Position numbers and translations under genes: made by a program
Notes under the pieces: model-generated
Seen by the model: only the letters and a program-made list of their open reading frames with translations
Database searches by the model: none
Told to the model about the DNA's origin: nothing
Shown here: one piece after another, positions 52,285 through 62,843 of the stretch
How positions within the stretch are numbered: the stretch's first letter is position 1
How the letters are laid out: the number at the start of each line of letters is the position of its first letter
Origin: Agriotes lineatus
Taxonomy: Eukaryota > Arthropoda > Insecta > Coleoptera > Elateridae
Direction: 5' to 3'
Assembly (NCBI GenBank): GCA_940337035.1
Contig: CALNHX010003612.1
Coordinates: 81,720-145,719, forward strand
DNA: 64,000 nucleotides

Positions 52285-52800
52285 TTTTTTGAGATATCCA
52301 ATGAATAATTATTATTTCATACCTACTTTATAGCTATTTAAGTAACAAGGAGTGTAAGGCCCTATTAACATTTGAGGTAGGCAAGTACAAGCCAAGACGA
52401 AGTCGCGGCTTTTTGCCTGCCGAAAATGTTAATAAGCGATACATTCCGAGTTATCTTATTATATTTTTCCCGCTGCTTATCGAAATTTTCCTAGATTTTT
52501 GAAAAAATCGTTTGGTTTGTCACCAGGATTAGTTTTCGTGAGTCGTGTTACCTGTGAATGCCACATGCCACATAAACACTTGCAATTTATAAACAAAACG
52601 TCTAAATCTGCATCTTGATTTGCTAATTTTATTATCCTAGGAACTTAATAATAATATGAAGTTCCATTGTCAAGAAAAAGCAGCAAACAAATATAATCTA
52701 CGACTTACACGATTTGTTACTAAGGCTGTATCACTAACTTACATGATCAGCAGCGGGAAAAATATATTTTTAGTTACAAATAAAGTTTATTTTCTGTCTA
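52285..52800. other. AT-rich, with an inverted pair ~300 bp apart
   Basis: TATATTTTTCCCGCTGCT at about 52460 pairs with AGCAGCGGGAAAAATATA at about 52750. This may be a degraded foldback element of about 310 bp. No coding. Confidence 0.45.
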
Positions 52801-52804
52801 ACAT

Positions 52805-52850
52805 ACACTGTAACAACTAACCCCTCATGGTGTAACAACTTTCCCCACAG
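52805..52850. repeat. Possible pogo-type terminal sequence
   Basis: CTGTAACAACTAACCCCTCA and TGGTGTAACAACTTTCCCCA read, on the minus strand, GGGGAAAGTTGTTACA and GGGGTTAGTTGTTACA. This resembles the GGGGTTAGTTGACTA end of the element at 55242. It is probably the remains of a related element's terminus. Confidence 0.35.
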
Positions 52851-53448
52851 TGGGGCATATTGATACATTTTGCAATAGTGCCTTGGACTTGGAATATAAA
52901 TTACTTTACTATGTTTGTAATAAAATGCGGATTAAAATCATAGTTTGTACGTATTCGTCTTTTATATTCCACATACTCCCTCAATCTCTGATCTTGAAAC
53001 AATATGCGAATATTTTGTACAGAATTATCTACATAAGGATCATTTATTAATTTTAGACGACTTTAACATTCCTAATATTGCTGATAAAAATTCTAAGAAT
53101 AATTTAAGTTCTTTATTATCAGGGTATGCTGATTTCTTAAATTTGCATCAATTTAATTGTATTTACAACTCAAATAACATATTGTTGGATCTTGTATCAA
53201 CTAATCTAAAATGTAAAGTTTGTCATGATAACAACCCGCTTGTAAAGGAAGATACATATCATCCGGCATTGGCAATATCATTTAATCTTGGACTTAATCT
53301 TTTCGATAATTTTCCAATCTCTCATAAGAATAAGCAATATAACTTCAAGAAGACGAATTCCGTACAACTATATACTGCATTAACTGGCATAGATTGGTCG
53401 GTATTGACTGAATGTGCCAATGCTGATGATGCTTGTAATGTCTTTTAT

Positions 53449-53751
53449 CTACTCCAGTGGGATAAGTAACTCATTACGTCACTCATTTAACACTATTTCC
53501 GTTAGGTAATCAAGCTCATTACACCACCCAAATGAATGTCAAATGAATGGCATAATGACATTTTCCTACTACATTTTTGAAAATGACAGATCTGGCATTT
53601 ATCTTAATGCACTTTTCTCAATTTTAGGCAGTCGTAGATAAAATTTTGTACAATACATGTGTGATAATGCATCATTAATATACTTATGTGCTTACATACA
53701 CGTATATTAATGGTGCTCTTATCCCACTTGTATAGTAAATAACAAACTATT
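53449..53751. mobile_element. ~300 bp non-autonomous element in the LINE
   Basis: Ends carry inverted CAGTGGGATAAG and CTTATCCCACTTG (53454-53466, 53716-53730). The LINE frame resumes across it (NVFY then SIFSSVFDDF). Inside, GTAGATAAAATTTTGTACAA at 53634 matches the end region of the 159-1000 element, so the two are related. Confidence 0.65.
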
Positions 53752-54697
53752 ATAGCATTTTCTAGTGTATTTGATGATTTTGTGCCATGTTTCAAAAACA
53801 AATGTAGTAAAAAAAATTATCCCAAATGGTTTACTTCAGAAATTATAAATAACATAAAACTCAAAAACTTTGACCATAATAGATATAAGAAATATATCGT
53901 GATGAACATCTAGCTGAGTTGAAACAAATCCGATCATTGATAAAAATTCGAATTAGGGTGGCTTATGCTCAATATTTTGCTGGCATTGAGAACTCTATTA
54001 ATAGTGATAGTAAACATTTTTGGGCATTCATTAGAGGTAAAAATATGTACATCAAGAATTCCAGGAAAATTATATAAAGATGATATACATTTTGATGTTC
54101 CAAATGATACAGTCAATGCTTTTGCTGAGTATTTCAGCAGTGTTTATCAAACTTCGAGTGTTTTCAATAATGACGCTTGTGCCGTTAGTAATTTACCTGA
54201 AATAACCATAGAAAGTATTACTGAGCTTGATATCATCCTAGTAATCCGTAATCTCAAAGGCAAACCAACTTCTGGCCCTGATCAAGTGCCTAGTTACTTA
54301 GTTGAAGCTGTAGTAATGTATTTATTGAACCATTGCTGATAATCTTTAATTTATGCTTAAGAACCTGTACTTTTCATCTCTATGGAAAACTGCCAGATTA
54401 TGCCCTGTATTAAAAAACGGTGATCCAGCTGATATAAGTAATTATAGGCCAATCGCTATATTATCTAACTTTGTCAAAGTCATCATGTATTCTCAGATAT
54501 ACCAACTAGTAAAAACATTTATCTCCCCTCATCAACACGGTTTTGTTGAAGAGCGCTCGACGACTACCAACTTGTGCTATTTCACTCAATTTATCTCCGA
54601 ATCTCTTTATAACCGAGGCCAAGTGGATGTAGTGTACACTGAATTTTCCAAGGCCTTCCCAATTGTGTTCAGCCTCGTGTTAAATAAAAAGTTGGGT

Positions 54698-54955
54698 TAA
54701 TTAAAAATGACAGACCACGAAATCTGTGAACTTCAGATGAAGTTGCGGGAAGAGAAACTAAAAAAGAAAACATTGGAATTATTGCGGTCGAAAAACGATG
54801 AAATATATCAATTGAATTTGAATGAAATGGAATTATTGTGGTCAAAAAACGATGAAATACATCAATATCAGTTGAAATTCAATGAAATGAAACATGAATA
54901 TGAGCAATCCAAAGAGCGATTAGAAGCGGAAGCTAGAACCGCAAAAAACTAAAAT
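54698..54955 (+). CDS. Small coiled-coil frame inserted into the LINE reverse transcriptase
   Basis: The ATG at 54707 opens 81 codons, MTDHEICELQMKLREEKLKK onward, nearly all Glu, Lys, Leu, Gln and Asn in heptad-like order. An internal duplication of about 18 residues is visible (ELLRSKNDEIYQLNLNEM and ELLWSKNDEIHQYQLKFNEM). LINE reading stops at LVLNKKLG and resumes at KLKLWSFCDSVI right after its stop, so this is a discrete insertion of about 250 bp. No inverted repeats, poly-A or clear duplication were found. I do not recognise the protein. It could be a gene fragment or part of another repeat. Confidence 0.5.
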
Positions 54956-55423
54956 TGTGGAGCTTCTGTGATTCAGTAATTTTATTACTTGCATCTTACT
55001 TAGAACATCGATCTCAGTTTGTTGTTTACAATGGGTTTACATCTATTACTAGTTTTTCTGCTAAATTTGCTGTGCCTCAAGGCTCCAATGTTGTTCCTAT
55101 TATCTATCAATGACCTATGTGATGATTTATCTTGTGAAGTTTTGATGTTTGCAGATGATGTAAAAGTGTTCACTACAATTGAGTCGTCATCTGACTGTCT
55201 TATGCTACAATCTGACCTGAATGCTCTCTCTAAATGATGTAGGGGACAACGGGGCTAGTTGACTATAGGGGTTAGTTGACTAATTGCCCATGACTCCCGT
55301 GTTAAACTTTAGATGGCGTATTCATCGCGATATTCCTACGCCCGGACCTCAAGTGCATCAGCACATGTGTTGTCGTTTCAGTGGATCGTGTAATGACTTT
55401 GTGAGAAAACAATATCAGAAATC

Positions 55424-55742
55424 ATCGGTGGCAAGTAATTATTTTTGTTCTTAGTGTTTGTTTATTATTGTAGATTTAATAGTTTTTCATATATTATCCC
55501 TAGTATTATGTGGAACTATGGTTCATTGAGTATAATTGAACGTGTATTATTTCTGCTAGCGTCTGTCGGTTGTGGGTATGCTAGCGTCACAATCTCAAGA
55601 TGGCGAGCGGGGTTTCTTGACTAAGCGCCATCGGGGTTAGTTGACTATTAGTCAAGTAACCCCCAATGTTATTTTCACATAGTACTTTTTTACTCTGTCG
55701 AGACTCACAGAAGCATTAATTGCCTACAATGTTTACAGATAT
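55424..55742 (+). other. Candidate leader intron with GC donor
   Basis: By position it matches the leader intron of the sister element: GGTG|GCAAGTAATT at about 55424 and ACCATTTTACAG-like CAATGTTTACAG ending near 55740, before the ATG at 55747. The donor is GC instead of GT, either a rare GC-AG intron or a decayed GT. Confidence 0.35.
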
Positions 55743-55746
55743 AAAC

Positions 55747-57265
55747 ATGAGGACCTACAAACGAAAATTTGAGAAAGGCAAAACACCTACTGATATTATT
55801 TAGCGAGCAGTTTTAACAGTTTTAAATGAAGGCAGGAGTATTAACAGTGTCTCGAAGGACTTCTCAATTCCGCAAAAAACGCTTCATCGCCATGTCGTAA
55901 AAGCACGATCTAATGAAAATAATAATTTAGAACGTGTTGGTTACGGACGCCAAATATTCTCTTCGGAACAGGAGACTATTCTAACTGCTTACCTGAAACA
56001 TGCTTCGGATATCTACTATGGACTGACACCAAAAGAACTGCGGAAATTTGTATTTCAATTTGCCACTGCAAATAACCTTCAGATGCCGGCTAACTGGACT
56101 AACAATAAAATGGCAGGTGCAGATTGGTACACGTCGTTTATCAAAAGGAATACCACCCTGTCGTTAAGGACTCCACAAGCAACAAGCCTGTCAAGAGCGA
56201 CGTCTTTCAATAAAGCTAATGTGCAACTGTTTTTTCCAATTTAACAACCGTATATAAGCGTTTGCATTTAGAAGCTTCAGATATATGGAATGTAGACGAG
56301 GCGGGCATCACCACGGTGCAAAAGCCGGATAGTATAGTAGCACGACGAGGATTTAAGCAAATAGGTAAACTTACGTCTGCGGAAAGGGGAACCCTTGTGA
56401 CCCTCACTATTGCAGTTTCCGCAAGTGGCAATACAGTTCCTCCATTTTTTATCTTCCTACGAGTTAATTACCAGGATTACTTTGTCAGAGACGCACCTGT
56501 CGGAAGCGTGGGTGATGAAAATCCATCTGGATGGATGAAGGATCAGAATTTCATAAAATTTATAAATCATTTTGTTCATCATGCGAGATGTTCTAAGGAA
56601 ATACCGATAGTTCTCTTGTTAGACAACCACGATTTCCACCTTTCAATAGAAGCTTTGGATATTTGTAAACAAAATGGTGTAATAGTTTTATCTTTCCCTC
56701 CGCAATGCTCACATAAATTGCAGCCGCTGGATAGAAGTGTTTATGGGCCACTGAAGAAATATTGCAATTCCGCAATAGATAACTGGATGGTCAACAATCC
56801 AGGTAAGACAATGTCAATATATGACATCCCTGGCATTGTAAAAGTAGCCCTACCTCTAGCTGCGACACCCAATAATATAATGGCGGGCTTCAAAAGCACT
56901 GGGATTAGTCCCTTGAATGAAAACATGTTTTATGAAAGTGACTATCAGCCTTCATATGTCACAGATAGGCCATTTCCTACAGATGACGGTGAAAACTTGA
57001 TAAACGATAATGAGGACCCACCTACAGTTGCCGAAAATCCACCTGGAATCACGTCGACTTCAAAAACGTCAGAGCAGTCCGTGTCTGTGCTGATATCTCC
57101 TGAGGAAGTGAGACCATTTCCGAAAGCGGGACCGCTACGGAACATTAGGGAGGGTAGAAAAAAGAGAACAAGTGCTATTTTAACTGATACGCGAATAAAA
57201 GAGGCACTTGAACAAGAAAAAGAGAGGACAAAAGAAAAGAAACGAAGAGGAAAGCGAAAAATGGC
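55747..57265 (+). pseudogene. Pogo-like transposase, sister of 11428-13491
   Basis: MRTYKRKFEKGKTPTDII is followed by a TAG (55801), then LNEGRSINSVSKDFSIPQKT (helix-turn-helix), FATANNLQMPANWTNNKMAG (second domain) and a one-base shift near 56235. The core from 56262 is open: IWNVDEAGITTVQKPDSI (first Asp), IVLLLDNHDFHLSIE (second Asp) and HKLQPLDRSVYGPLKKY (third Asp, 35 residues after the second). Then STGISPLNEN, ISPEEVRPFPKAGP and a basic end, KEKKRRGKRKMA. Beyond 57265 the open frame continues only through antisense LINE sequence (NNNNNVYLN) to 57347. That tail and the missing C-terminal domain are consequences of the LINE insertion. Two lesions precede it. Confidence 0.9.
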
Positions 57266-57414
57266 AAATAATAATAATAATGTTTATTTAAATCAGAAAG
57301 AATCTGGTACATACAGATACAAGATAACAAAAAATAACTTATTCTAGCTCTTAAGAAATTAAATATAAAAATCACTATTAATTTTTTCTTTCAATTTAAG
57401 CTTAAATTTACTTA

Positions 57415-57602
57415 GGGCCGGTTGCAGAAAGCAATGTTAAGTCTGGTGTTAGCTAACGCGACGTCAAAGTGAACAAAAACGAATCAAATCTCAAATGTTT
57501 ATGGTAACTAATACATTAGTAAACAAAATTTGATGCGATTTTGTTCACTTTGACGCGACGTTAGCTAACACCAGACTTAACATTGCTTTCTGCAACCGGC
57601 CC
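57415..57602. mobile_element. 188 bp palindromic MITE, copy 1 (TTA duplication)
   Basis: Starts GGGCCGGTTGCAGAAAGCAA and ends with its exact inverse. Nearly the whole element is self-complementary (TGTTAAGTCTGGTGTTAGCT pairs at the far side). TTA flanks both sides (57412-57414, 57603-57605). A 3 bp TTA/TAA duplication is the PIF/Harbinger signature. A second copy lies at 63594-63781. Confidence 0.93.
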
Positions 57603-58100
57603 TTAATGTGTTAGATTCCTTAATGCAAGTTGGTAATTTATTGAACTCCACAAAGCCTTTAAAAAACAATGATGACATGGTTTGTTGAAGTTGGGTAGTC
57701 GCAATATATATATTATTTCTACCTCTTGTAGGATAATTATGGGTGTCATTCACAAAATTTATATTACAGCTTAGGTATTTTGGCAGCTGGTTGTGCAATA
57801 TTTTATAAATAAAAATCATAGTAAAGTAATGTAAATGTATTTTTACCGGCCACCAGTGCAACGTATACTGCATATCTATAATATGAGTGCGTCTACCACA
57901 AGATAGTATAACTCTCATTGCCTTATTCTGCAATTTTTGTAATTTATCGAGTTCACCTTTGTTTAGCATAAACAATATTGACGGACAGTACTGAAAATGT
58001 GGCTTGATAATGCAGTTGTATATAGTAATTTTTGACCACATTGATAGGTTTAAGGTACTTCTTGAAAAAAAGAACAATTTTTGCAAATTTTACCATATAT
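57603..58100 (-). pseudogene. LINE reverse transcriptase, C-terminal part
   Basis: Minus strand: KLFFFSRSTLNLSMWSKITI, YNCIIKPHFQYCPSILFMLN, KLQKLQNKAMRVILSCGRRT, FIYKILHNQLPKYLSCNI and EFNKLPTCIKESNTL. This is the standard region after the catalytic palm in CR1/Jockey-group LINEs. The frame runs into the 188 bp MITE and, beyond it, continues NLSLN with a stop. Confidence 0.88.
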
Positions 58101-58101
58101 A

Positions 58102-58447
58102 CCGGGTGGCCATAAATATCTGATATCACATTACCTTTGGAATCAACACCGCTTTATTAAAGTGATGAATCCAACTAAATTAAATGTCATTAATGTCATC
58201 ACAACTAAAATTTCTATCTGTCAAAAATTATTACAGATTGCAATAAGTAATGGAGTTAGAACAGGATATTTTTATAATCGAGTCGTAGGCTAAACTGCAG
58301 AATCTGGGGCACATTCCCCTCCTCTTATTGCATTTTATTACCTTATATAGGTACCAATACTTATCGTAATTGAAATATAATGCTAACCAACATTTATAAG
58401 TAGCTAATTCCATGGCTACCGGATCTCAGATATTTATGGCCACCCGG
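58102..58447. mobile_element. ~346 bp MITE with CCGGGTGGCCATAAATATC ends, TA-flanked
   Basis: CCGGGTGGCCATAAATATCT at the left is inverted at the right (AGATATTTATGGCCACCCGG). TA lies on both sides. The interior has no gene. Ends and TA target suit a Tc1/mariner-derived MITE. Confidence 0.9.
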
Positions 58448-58815
58448 TATATCGAAAGTGCTCATTTAGGTTCAAGTGCTTGTCTATTATAACGCCTAAG
58501 TATTTTATCGAATCAACGTAAGAAATTTCACTATCTTCAATTTTAATTGCGAAATTAGAAGTTTGAGTTTTCTTTAGGTTATTTTTACTACAGATTATCA
58601 TAGCCTTCGTTTTTTCTTTATTTAACTTAAGACTATTCCTAGCTAAGTATGTTACAATGTTATTTAAAGTTACATTCATTTTATTAACTGCAGTTTCCAG
58701 GTTTTCGTGGGTACAAGATAATAACGTATCGTCAGCGAAAATATTGATAAAAACATCATCAGTTACTGTTAAGGACTTTATAAACTTTTGCCGCCTCTCT
58801 TGCATTCTGAATTCA
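58448..58815 (-). pseudogene. LINE reverse transcriptase, palm with FADD
   Basis: Minus strand: QERRQKFIKSLTVTDDVFIN, then IFADDTLLSCTHENLETAVN (catalytic FADD), LARNSLKLNKEKTKAMIICS and YVDSIKYLGVIIDKHLNLNE. Bounded by insertions on both sides. Confidence 0.9.
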
Positions 58816-58818
58816 TAC

Positions 58819-59021
58819 TGTGCGCAGTAGAAGGTCGAGCGGGCTTTGCCTCGCCGTTCACTTACGTTCCATCTGTCAACGTGGCAGCATGCGAACCGGT
58901 CCGCACTCCGAAAGCTAATTCTTGTAAATGTTCAAATATTTGTGTTCAATGTGTTGTTTATTGCTAATAAAGTAACATATTTCCGGCTTTCAACGAGTGT
59001 ATTTATTCAGTGAAACCTACA
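58819..59021. mobile_element. 203 bp insertion flanked by ATTCATAC; LTR-like
   Basis: ATTCATAC occurs at 58811-58818 and 59022-59029. The segment begins TGTGCGCAGT and ends CCTACA (TG...CA), with an AATAAAG near 58962. This suits a solo LTR, but 8 bp duplications are more typical of hAT elements and there are no inverted hAT ends. The class is unresolved. Confidence 0.6.
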
Positions 59022-59029
59022 ATTCATAC

Positions 59030-60201
59030 AGTCCACTAAAAAATCGAATCGAGCCTGCAACCATAAATTTCCATATAAAGGAAAAGTGGAAGCTCCCCCA
59101 ACAGTTACTGTCGCAATATCGTTAATATAAATAATAAGCAGTAATGGGCCAAGTATACTACCTTGTGGCACTCCGTGTATAACAGGCACTTTAGAAGAAA
59201 GTGTATTGTTAATTTTTGTCCTTTGGTACCTATTGTTTAAGTAATTAACCAGCCACTGCAAAACAGTACCACCAATACCATAACCTGTGAGCTTTTGAAT
59301 AAGAATATCTCTATTAATTGTTTCAAACGCTCTTTGAAAATCTAAAAACACCGCCACTGTAAATTTGTCAGAGTCTATTGCTTTTTTCCAGTTACATAGT
59401 GTTATTTGCAAGACACTCTCGCAAGAATGGGTTTTTTCTGAAACCAGATTGCATCTGTATGAGAATATCATTTTCGTTAAAATATTTAATCAACTGATTA
59501 TATACAACCCTTTCAATTATTTTATCAATACACGGCAGTGAGTTAATTGGTCTAAATTTAGTAATGTCATCAGTATTTTTTACTTTCGGAATTGGAGTAA
59601 CAATACTAGTTTTAAACAAATCAGGAAGTTAAAGATGTATTTACTAAGTGTAATATCGCATATCCAGTTACATCAAAAGTACTCTTGATAATTTTATTAT
59701 TTAATGTATCAGTATTGTTAAATTTATTATCAAGATTATTAACAATTTCTTTTAATTTCCTTAATATCAATTACATTAAAATTGCAGAGTGATTTATCAT
59801 TTCCAGTTAATACATTAAGGTTCGAATTCGATTTGTAGGATGCGGTGAAATTATTATTATTTAATATATTTTGTATACTATCTAAAAAGTATTGATTGAA
59901 CATATCAGCCTTTTCTTTGTCATTCGCAGGGAAAAAGTACTTATCATTCATATAATATCTACTTATTTTAGTAAGATCTTGATTTTGATTAGGATTAATT
60001 ATACCGTTAATTGTTTTCCACATATTTTTTGGGTCATTTTTTAGCTTGTCAATTTTATTTTCATAGTATACTTTCTTTTTCAATCGTAGAAGATTAGTGG
60101 TTTTGTTCCTGCATTTTTTATATTCTGTCCAATATAGCTCTCTATGACTATTATTTACATCACAATTTTTAAATTTTTTATACAAATCGTCTCTATCATA
60201 C
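59030..60201 (-). pseudogene. LINE reverse transcriptase, N-terminal and fingers
   Basis: Minus strand from 60201: YDRDDLYKKFKNCDVNNSHR, LKNDPKNMWKTINGIINPNQ, EKADMFNQYFLDSIQNILNN. Then (59619) MFKTSIVTPIPKVKNTDDIT, KFRPINSLPCIDKIIERVVY, QSGFRKN, and (59380-59100) FLDFQRAFETINRDILIQKL, GVPQGSILGPLLLIIYINDI. Two shifts, near 59700 and 59430. Confidence 0.88.
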
Positions 60202-60865
60202 ATATAGTCCGGGAGCCCGCGACATCAAATTCGCGACAATTAGTTTAAGGTTAAATCACTCTTTGTTCTCTTATTGTGATACTACTTATCCCCAAAATGG
60301 GTTGCTGCCGGCGCACCCGCGGGGCCACCGCTACCAGCAGGGTTGCAAATGTGTTGAAAAAGGAAGGGTGAATGTCAAACAAGTTTAAGGCTGAAACTTT
60401 GTATAATGTTTAAGGGTACTGAAAAAGAGTGGAAAATGCTTTGCTGCCAGCGAAATCGCGGGGCCATATATTGCTGCCACCCCCGCAAACACGTAAAAAA
60501 AGTCGGTCGGCCGGACAATTAGTTTAAGGCTGAATTTTTTTTCCAAGTACTTTGATGTATATACTAATAAAAAAACATTTGCTGCCGATGATCTGGTGGG
60601 ACAGAGGCCAGGCAGTTGCAATCAAAGGTGACGCGGCACGTGCCATGCGTACATGCCGCGCGAGTAATAAAATATTCTTTATTCGCAACCATATATGTAA
60701 TGTTAACATTCCTGACCTCATTTGAGTGCGGGAAGTACATTCCCGACCGCTGAGTAGGTAGGGACACTGGGAATCTCGTTGATCCATTCATGAGCGTTAC
60801 AACCTGTCGTATCATAATATAATAGTTTTTCCAATTATTGTTAGAATAAAGTGGTTGCGAATAAA

Positions 60866-61002
60866 ATAGTATACAAACCTCGGCAGGAAGCTTCCTTAGC
60901 CTCGAGATAATAGCTGATTTCGACGCTTCGCGTCTCAATCAGCTAACTAATCTCTCGACAGTAATGAAACATTTCCCATCTCGGGCTGTAATATACTATT
61001 AT
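60866..61002. mobile_element. Hairpin MITE, AATAGTATA family, third copy
   Basis: AATAGTATAC at the left and AATATACTATT at the right, around AGCTGATTTCGACGCTTCGC with its complement. Same layout as 1871-2006. Confidence 0.6.
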
Positions 61003-61259
61003 TAATTTATTTACATTTTCGAAAATTAAACCGTTCGCGAATAAAGAGTAGATATTGTAAAGACACAATGTCTTTTAATTTGTGTCACTCGGTCAGGGAT
61101 AATATAAATGTAAAAATTTTGTATCAATGGAGTCAGGAAATATTGGGTTTTAGATATAATAAAAACACTATATATCTTGAAGGAAATGCCGTTAACTTTC
61201 AGGGATGTATCGAATAACATTTTGCAAAGTGCCTTAAATACTCAGGCACGCGTTATTAT

Positions 61260-61640
61260 TGTGTCATTCGATCAATACTTTTCGCCTTCAATCAAAGATA
61301 ACTAACTACGAGGAACTAATAGAAGTCGGAACTATCACATAAAAGGGCCCGATCAAATTCGACCTTCAGAATTTACTTCTGAACTAAAAAACGTTAATTT
61401 CAAAGAGGCGTTGGTAGCGTTTCTCTTGCAAGATTGGACGAACGATGAAATGGCACCGTTCTTCAGAAATAAAGTTGTATAGGTGAACTACAAGACTTGT
61501 TACAAATTCTACCAAGAAGATATGAAAGTTGTAAAGAGCGAAGAAGAACATTTATCTTGTCCATTGCATGAAGAGTCAGACACGAAAATTATATTTCACT
61601 GCTGCCAAGTGGAACCCAATTCCAATGTCGTGATACGGTG
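61260..61640 (+). pseudogene. Fragment of an uncharacterised TE protein (HEESDTK motif)
   Basis: IVSFDQYFSPSIKDN, then GPDQIRPSEFTSELKNVNFK, EALVAFLLQDWTNDEMAPFF, and after a stop NYKTCYKFYQEDMKVVKSEE and LSCPLHEESDTKIIFHCCQV with NSNVVIR at the right-arm border. I recall 'C.HEEADTK..FH......NVV.R..DTDVLV' as a conserved block of large uncharacterised insect TE proteins. The Cys-rich piece at 2881 may be the tail of the same type. Here it ends exactly where the right inverted arm begins, so the element may have captured part of its own or a foreign gene. Confidence 0.5.
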
Positions 61641-61929
61641 GCAGCAATATATGGTCCCGCGATTTCGCTGGCAGCAAAGCATTTTCCACTATTTTTCAGT
61701 ACCCTTAAACACTATACAAAGTTTCAGCCTTAAACTTGTTGGACATTCACCCTTCCTTTTTCAACACATTTGCAACCCTGTAGGTAGCGGTGGCCCAACG
61801 GGTGCGCGGCAGCAACTCATTTTTGAGATTTGTACTATCAGAATAAGAGAACAAAAAGTGACTAAACCTTAAACTAATGTGACACTGAAAAGTGTCACGG
61901 GCTCCCGGACTAATAGATCTTCTTACCTC

Positions 61930-62830
61930 AGCATCAAACCACGGAACACTACGTCTTTTATGGATATTACTTTTAACCAAAGGAGCTATTTTATTAACAT
62001 GTTCTACATTTTTGAAATATTCGCATAAATTACATCTACATCAGTTGAAGCAGATTCAATGTACAATTGAGTAAGTGATTATTTATTAAGTAAAATTTTT
62101 GTTCACTTAAGTTTCTAAACTCATAATTGTTTTTTGTTCCACACTTTGTATTCTTTAACATTTTGTAACAAATATTAACAACAGAAGGATCACTTATCGC
62201 TGGAGAAGTCAATACAGAGACTTGCACATTATTCAAATTTGATATAACATAATCTATTAATGTACTGGAAGCATTAGTGCATCGCGTAGGTTCCGTGACG
62301 AGCTGTTCAAATCCCCAGGTTTGTAACATATTTACAAAATTATTCCTTATATTATTAGAATTAAGATAGTTTATATTTACATCGCCTGCTAGAATAAACT
62401 TTTGAGATCTGTATTTCTCACACCAATCACCACCTGCATCAATAAAAGATTATGATCTGAATTAGGTGAACGACAGCATGTTCCAACATAGAAAGATATA
62501 TTATCCAACAGAATTTTTTACAACAACACACCAGAAAGAATTTACCTTACAATCCATTAAATCCACACTAAACTGTAGCTCTTCTCTGACATAAATTATC
62601 ACTCCACCTGTATGTCTGTTGTCCGAGTCGCACCGTATACAATTATAATCAGCAATATTAATTTCACCATCGCCAATATCAGTTGTCGTTCTTGTTTCCC
62701 CCAACAAAATCAGATCTGGTTTTTGTTGTTCAAACGAAGTCGGTCAACTCATCCATGTGGGGTAATAAACTTTGAATGTTCAGTGATAGTATATGAAGAT
62801 TTGGAGATTTATCGAAGTTCGCATTAGAAT
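61930..62830 (-). pseudogene. LINE APE-type endonuclease
   Basis: Minus strand: LLGETRTTTDIGDGEINIAD-like (GETRTTTDIGDGEINIAD), CDSDNRHTGGVIIYVREELQ, NSFWCVVVKNSVG, then AGDVNINYLNSNN (GD.N block), PTRCTNASSTLIDYVISNLN and SPAISDPSVVNICYK. Then KSNIHKRRSVPWFDAEVRRS near 61915-61975, just before the 1.7 kb insertion. Stops and shifts near 62480 and 62340. Confidence 0.8.
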
Positions 62831-62843
62831 ATTTGTGATTGAG

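Larger units (their letters stand above)
52850..55239 (+). pseudogene. Jockey/CR1-like LINE (endonuclease + reverse transcriptase), with two insertions
   Basis: Endonuclease: ETICEYFVQNYLHKDHLLIL, DDFNIPNIADKNSKNNLSSL and KCKVCHDNNPLVKEDTYHPA (H block). After an insertion at 53449-53751: FSSVFDDFVPCFKNKCSKK, YPKWFTSEIINNIKLKNFDH, KGKPTSGPDQVPSYLV. Reverse transcriptase: LCPVLKNGDPADISNYRPIA, ISPHQHGFVEERSTTTNLCY, then a second insertion (54698-54950), FCDSVILLLASYLEHRSQFV, VPQGS-like text and EVLMFADDVKVFTTIESS (FADD, about 55150). It is cut at 55239 by a pogo-like element. Several shifts make it inactive. Confidence 0.85.
55242..57265 (+). mobile_element. Pogo-like transposon, left part (right end not in view)
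   Basis: Starts with GGGGACAACGGGGCTAGTTG after TA (55240-55241) inside the LINE. GGGGTTAGTTGACTA repeats at 55268, 55631 and, inverted, near 55650-55670. It is related to the 10941-13746 element by its transposase N-terminus and by its GGGGA.CC.GGGGC end. The element is interrupted at about 57266 by the minus-strand LINE and its right end is not recognised in the window. Confidence 0.85.
60205..61912. mobile_element. 1.7 kb element with ~275 bp inverted repeats and ATA duplication, class unknown
   Basis: Left arm 60205-60485 and right arm about 61630-61912 are inverted copies. The ends read TAGTCCGGGAGCCCG, and internal text includes GAAAAAGGAAGGGTGAATGT and TTTGCTGCCAGCGAAATCGC. ATA flanks the ends (60202-60204, 61913-61915). 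Removing the element and one ATA restores the LINE frame (RRS then MYDRDD). The interior holds a smaller MITE near 60866-61002 and a protein fragment at 61260-61640. A 3 bp duplication with these ends fits no superfamily I can name with confidence. Confidence 0.88.

Noticed and set aside
55730..57347. Domesticated host transposase gene
   Set aside because: TA-flanked left end, subterminal repeats, an internal stop and a frameshift indicate an ordinary decayed transposon.
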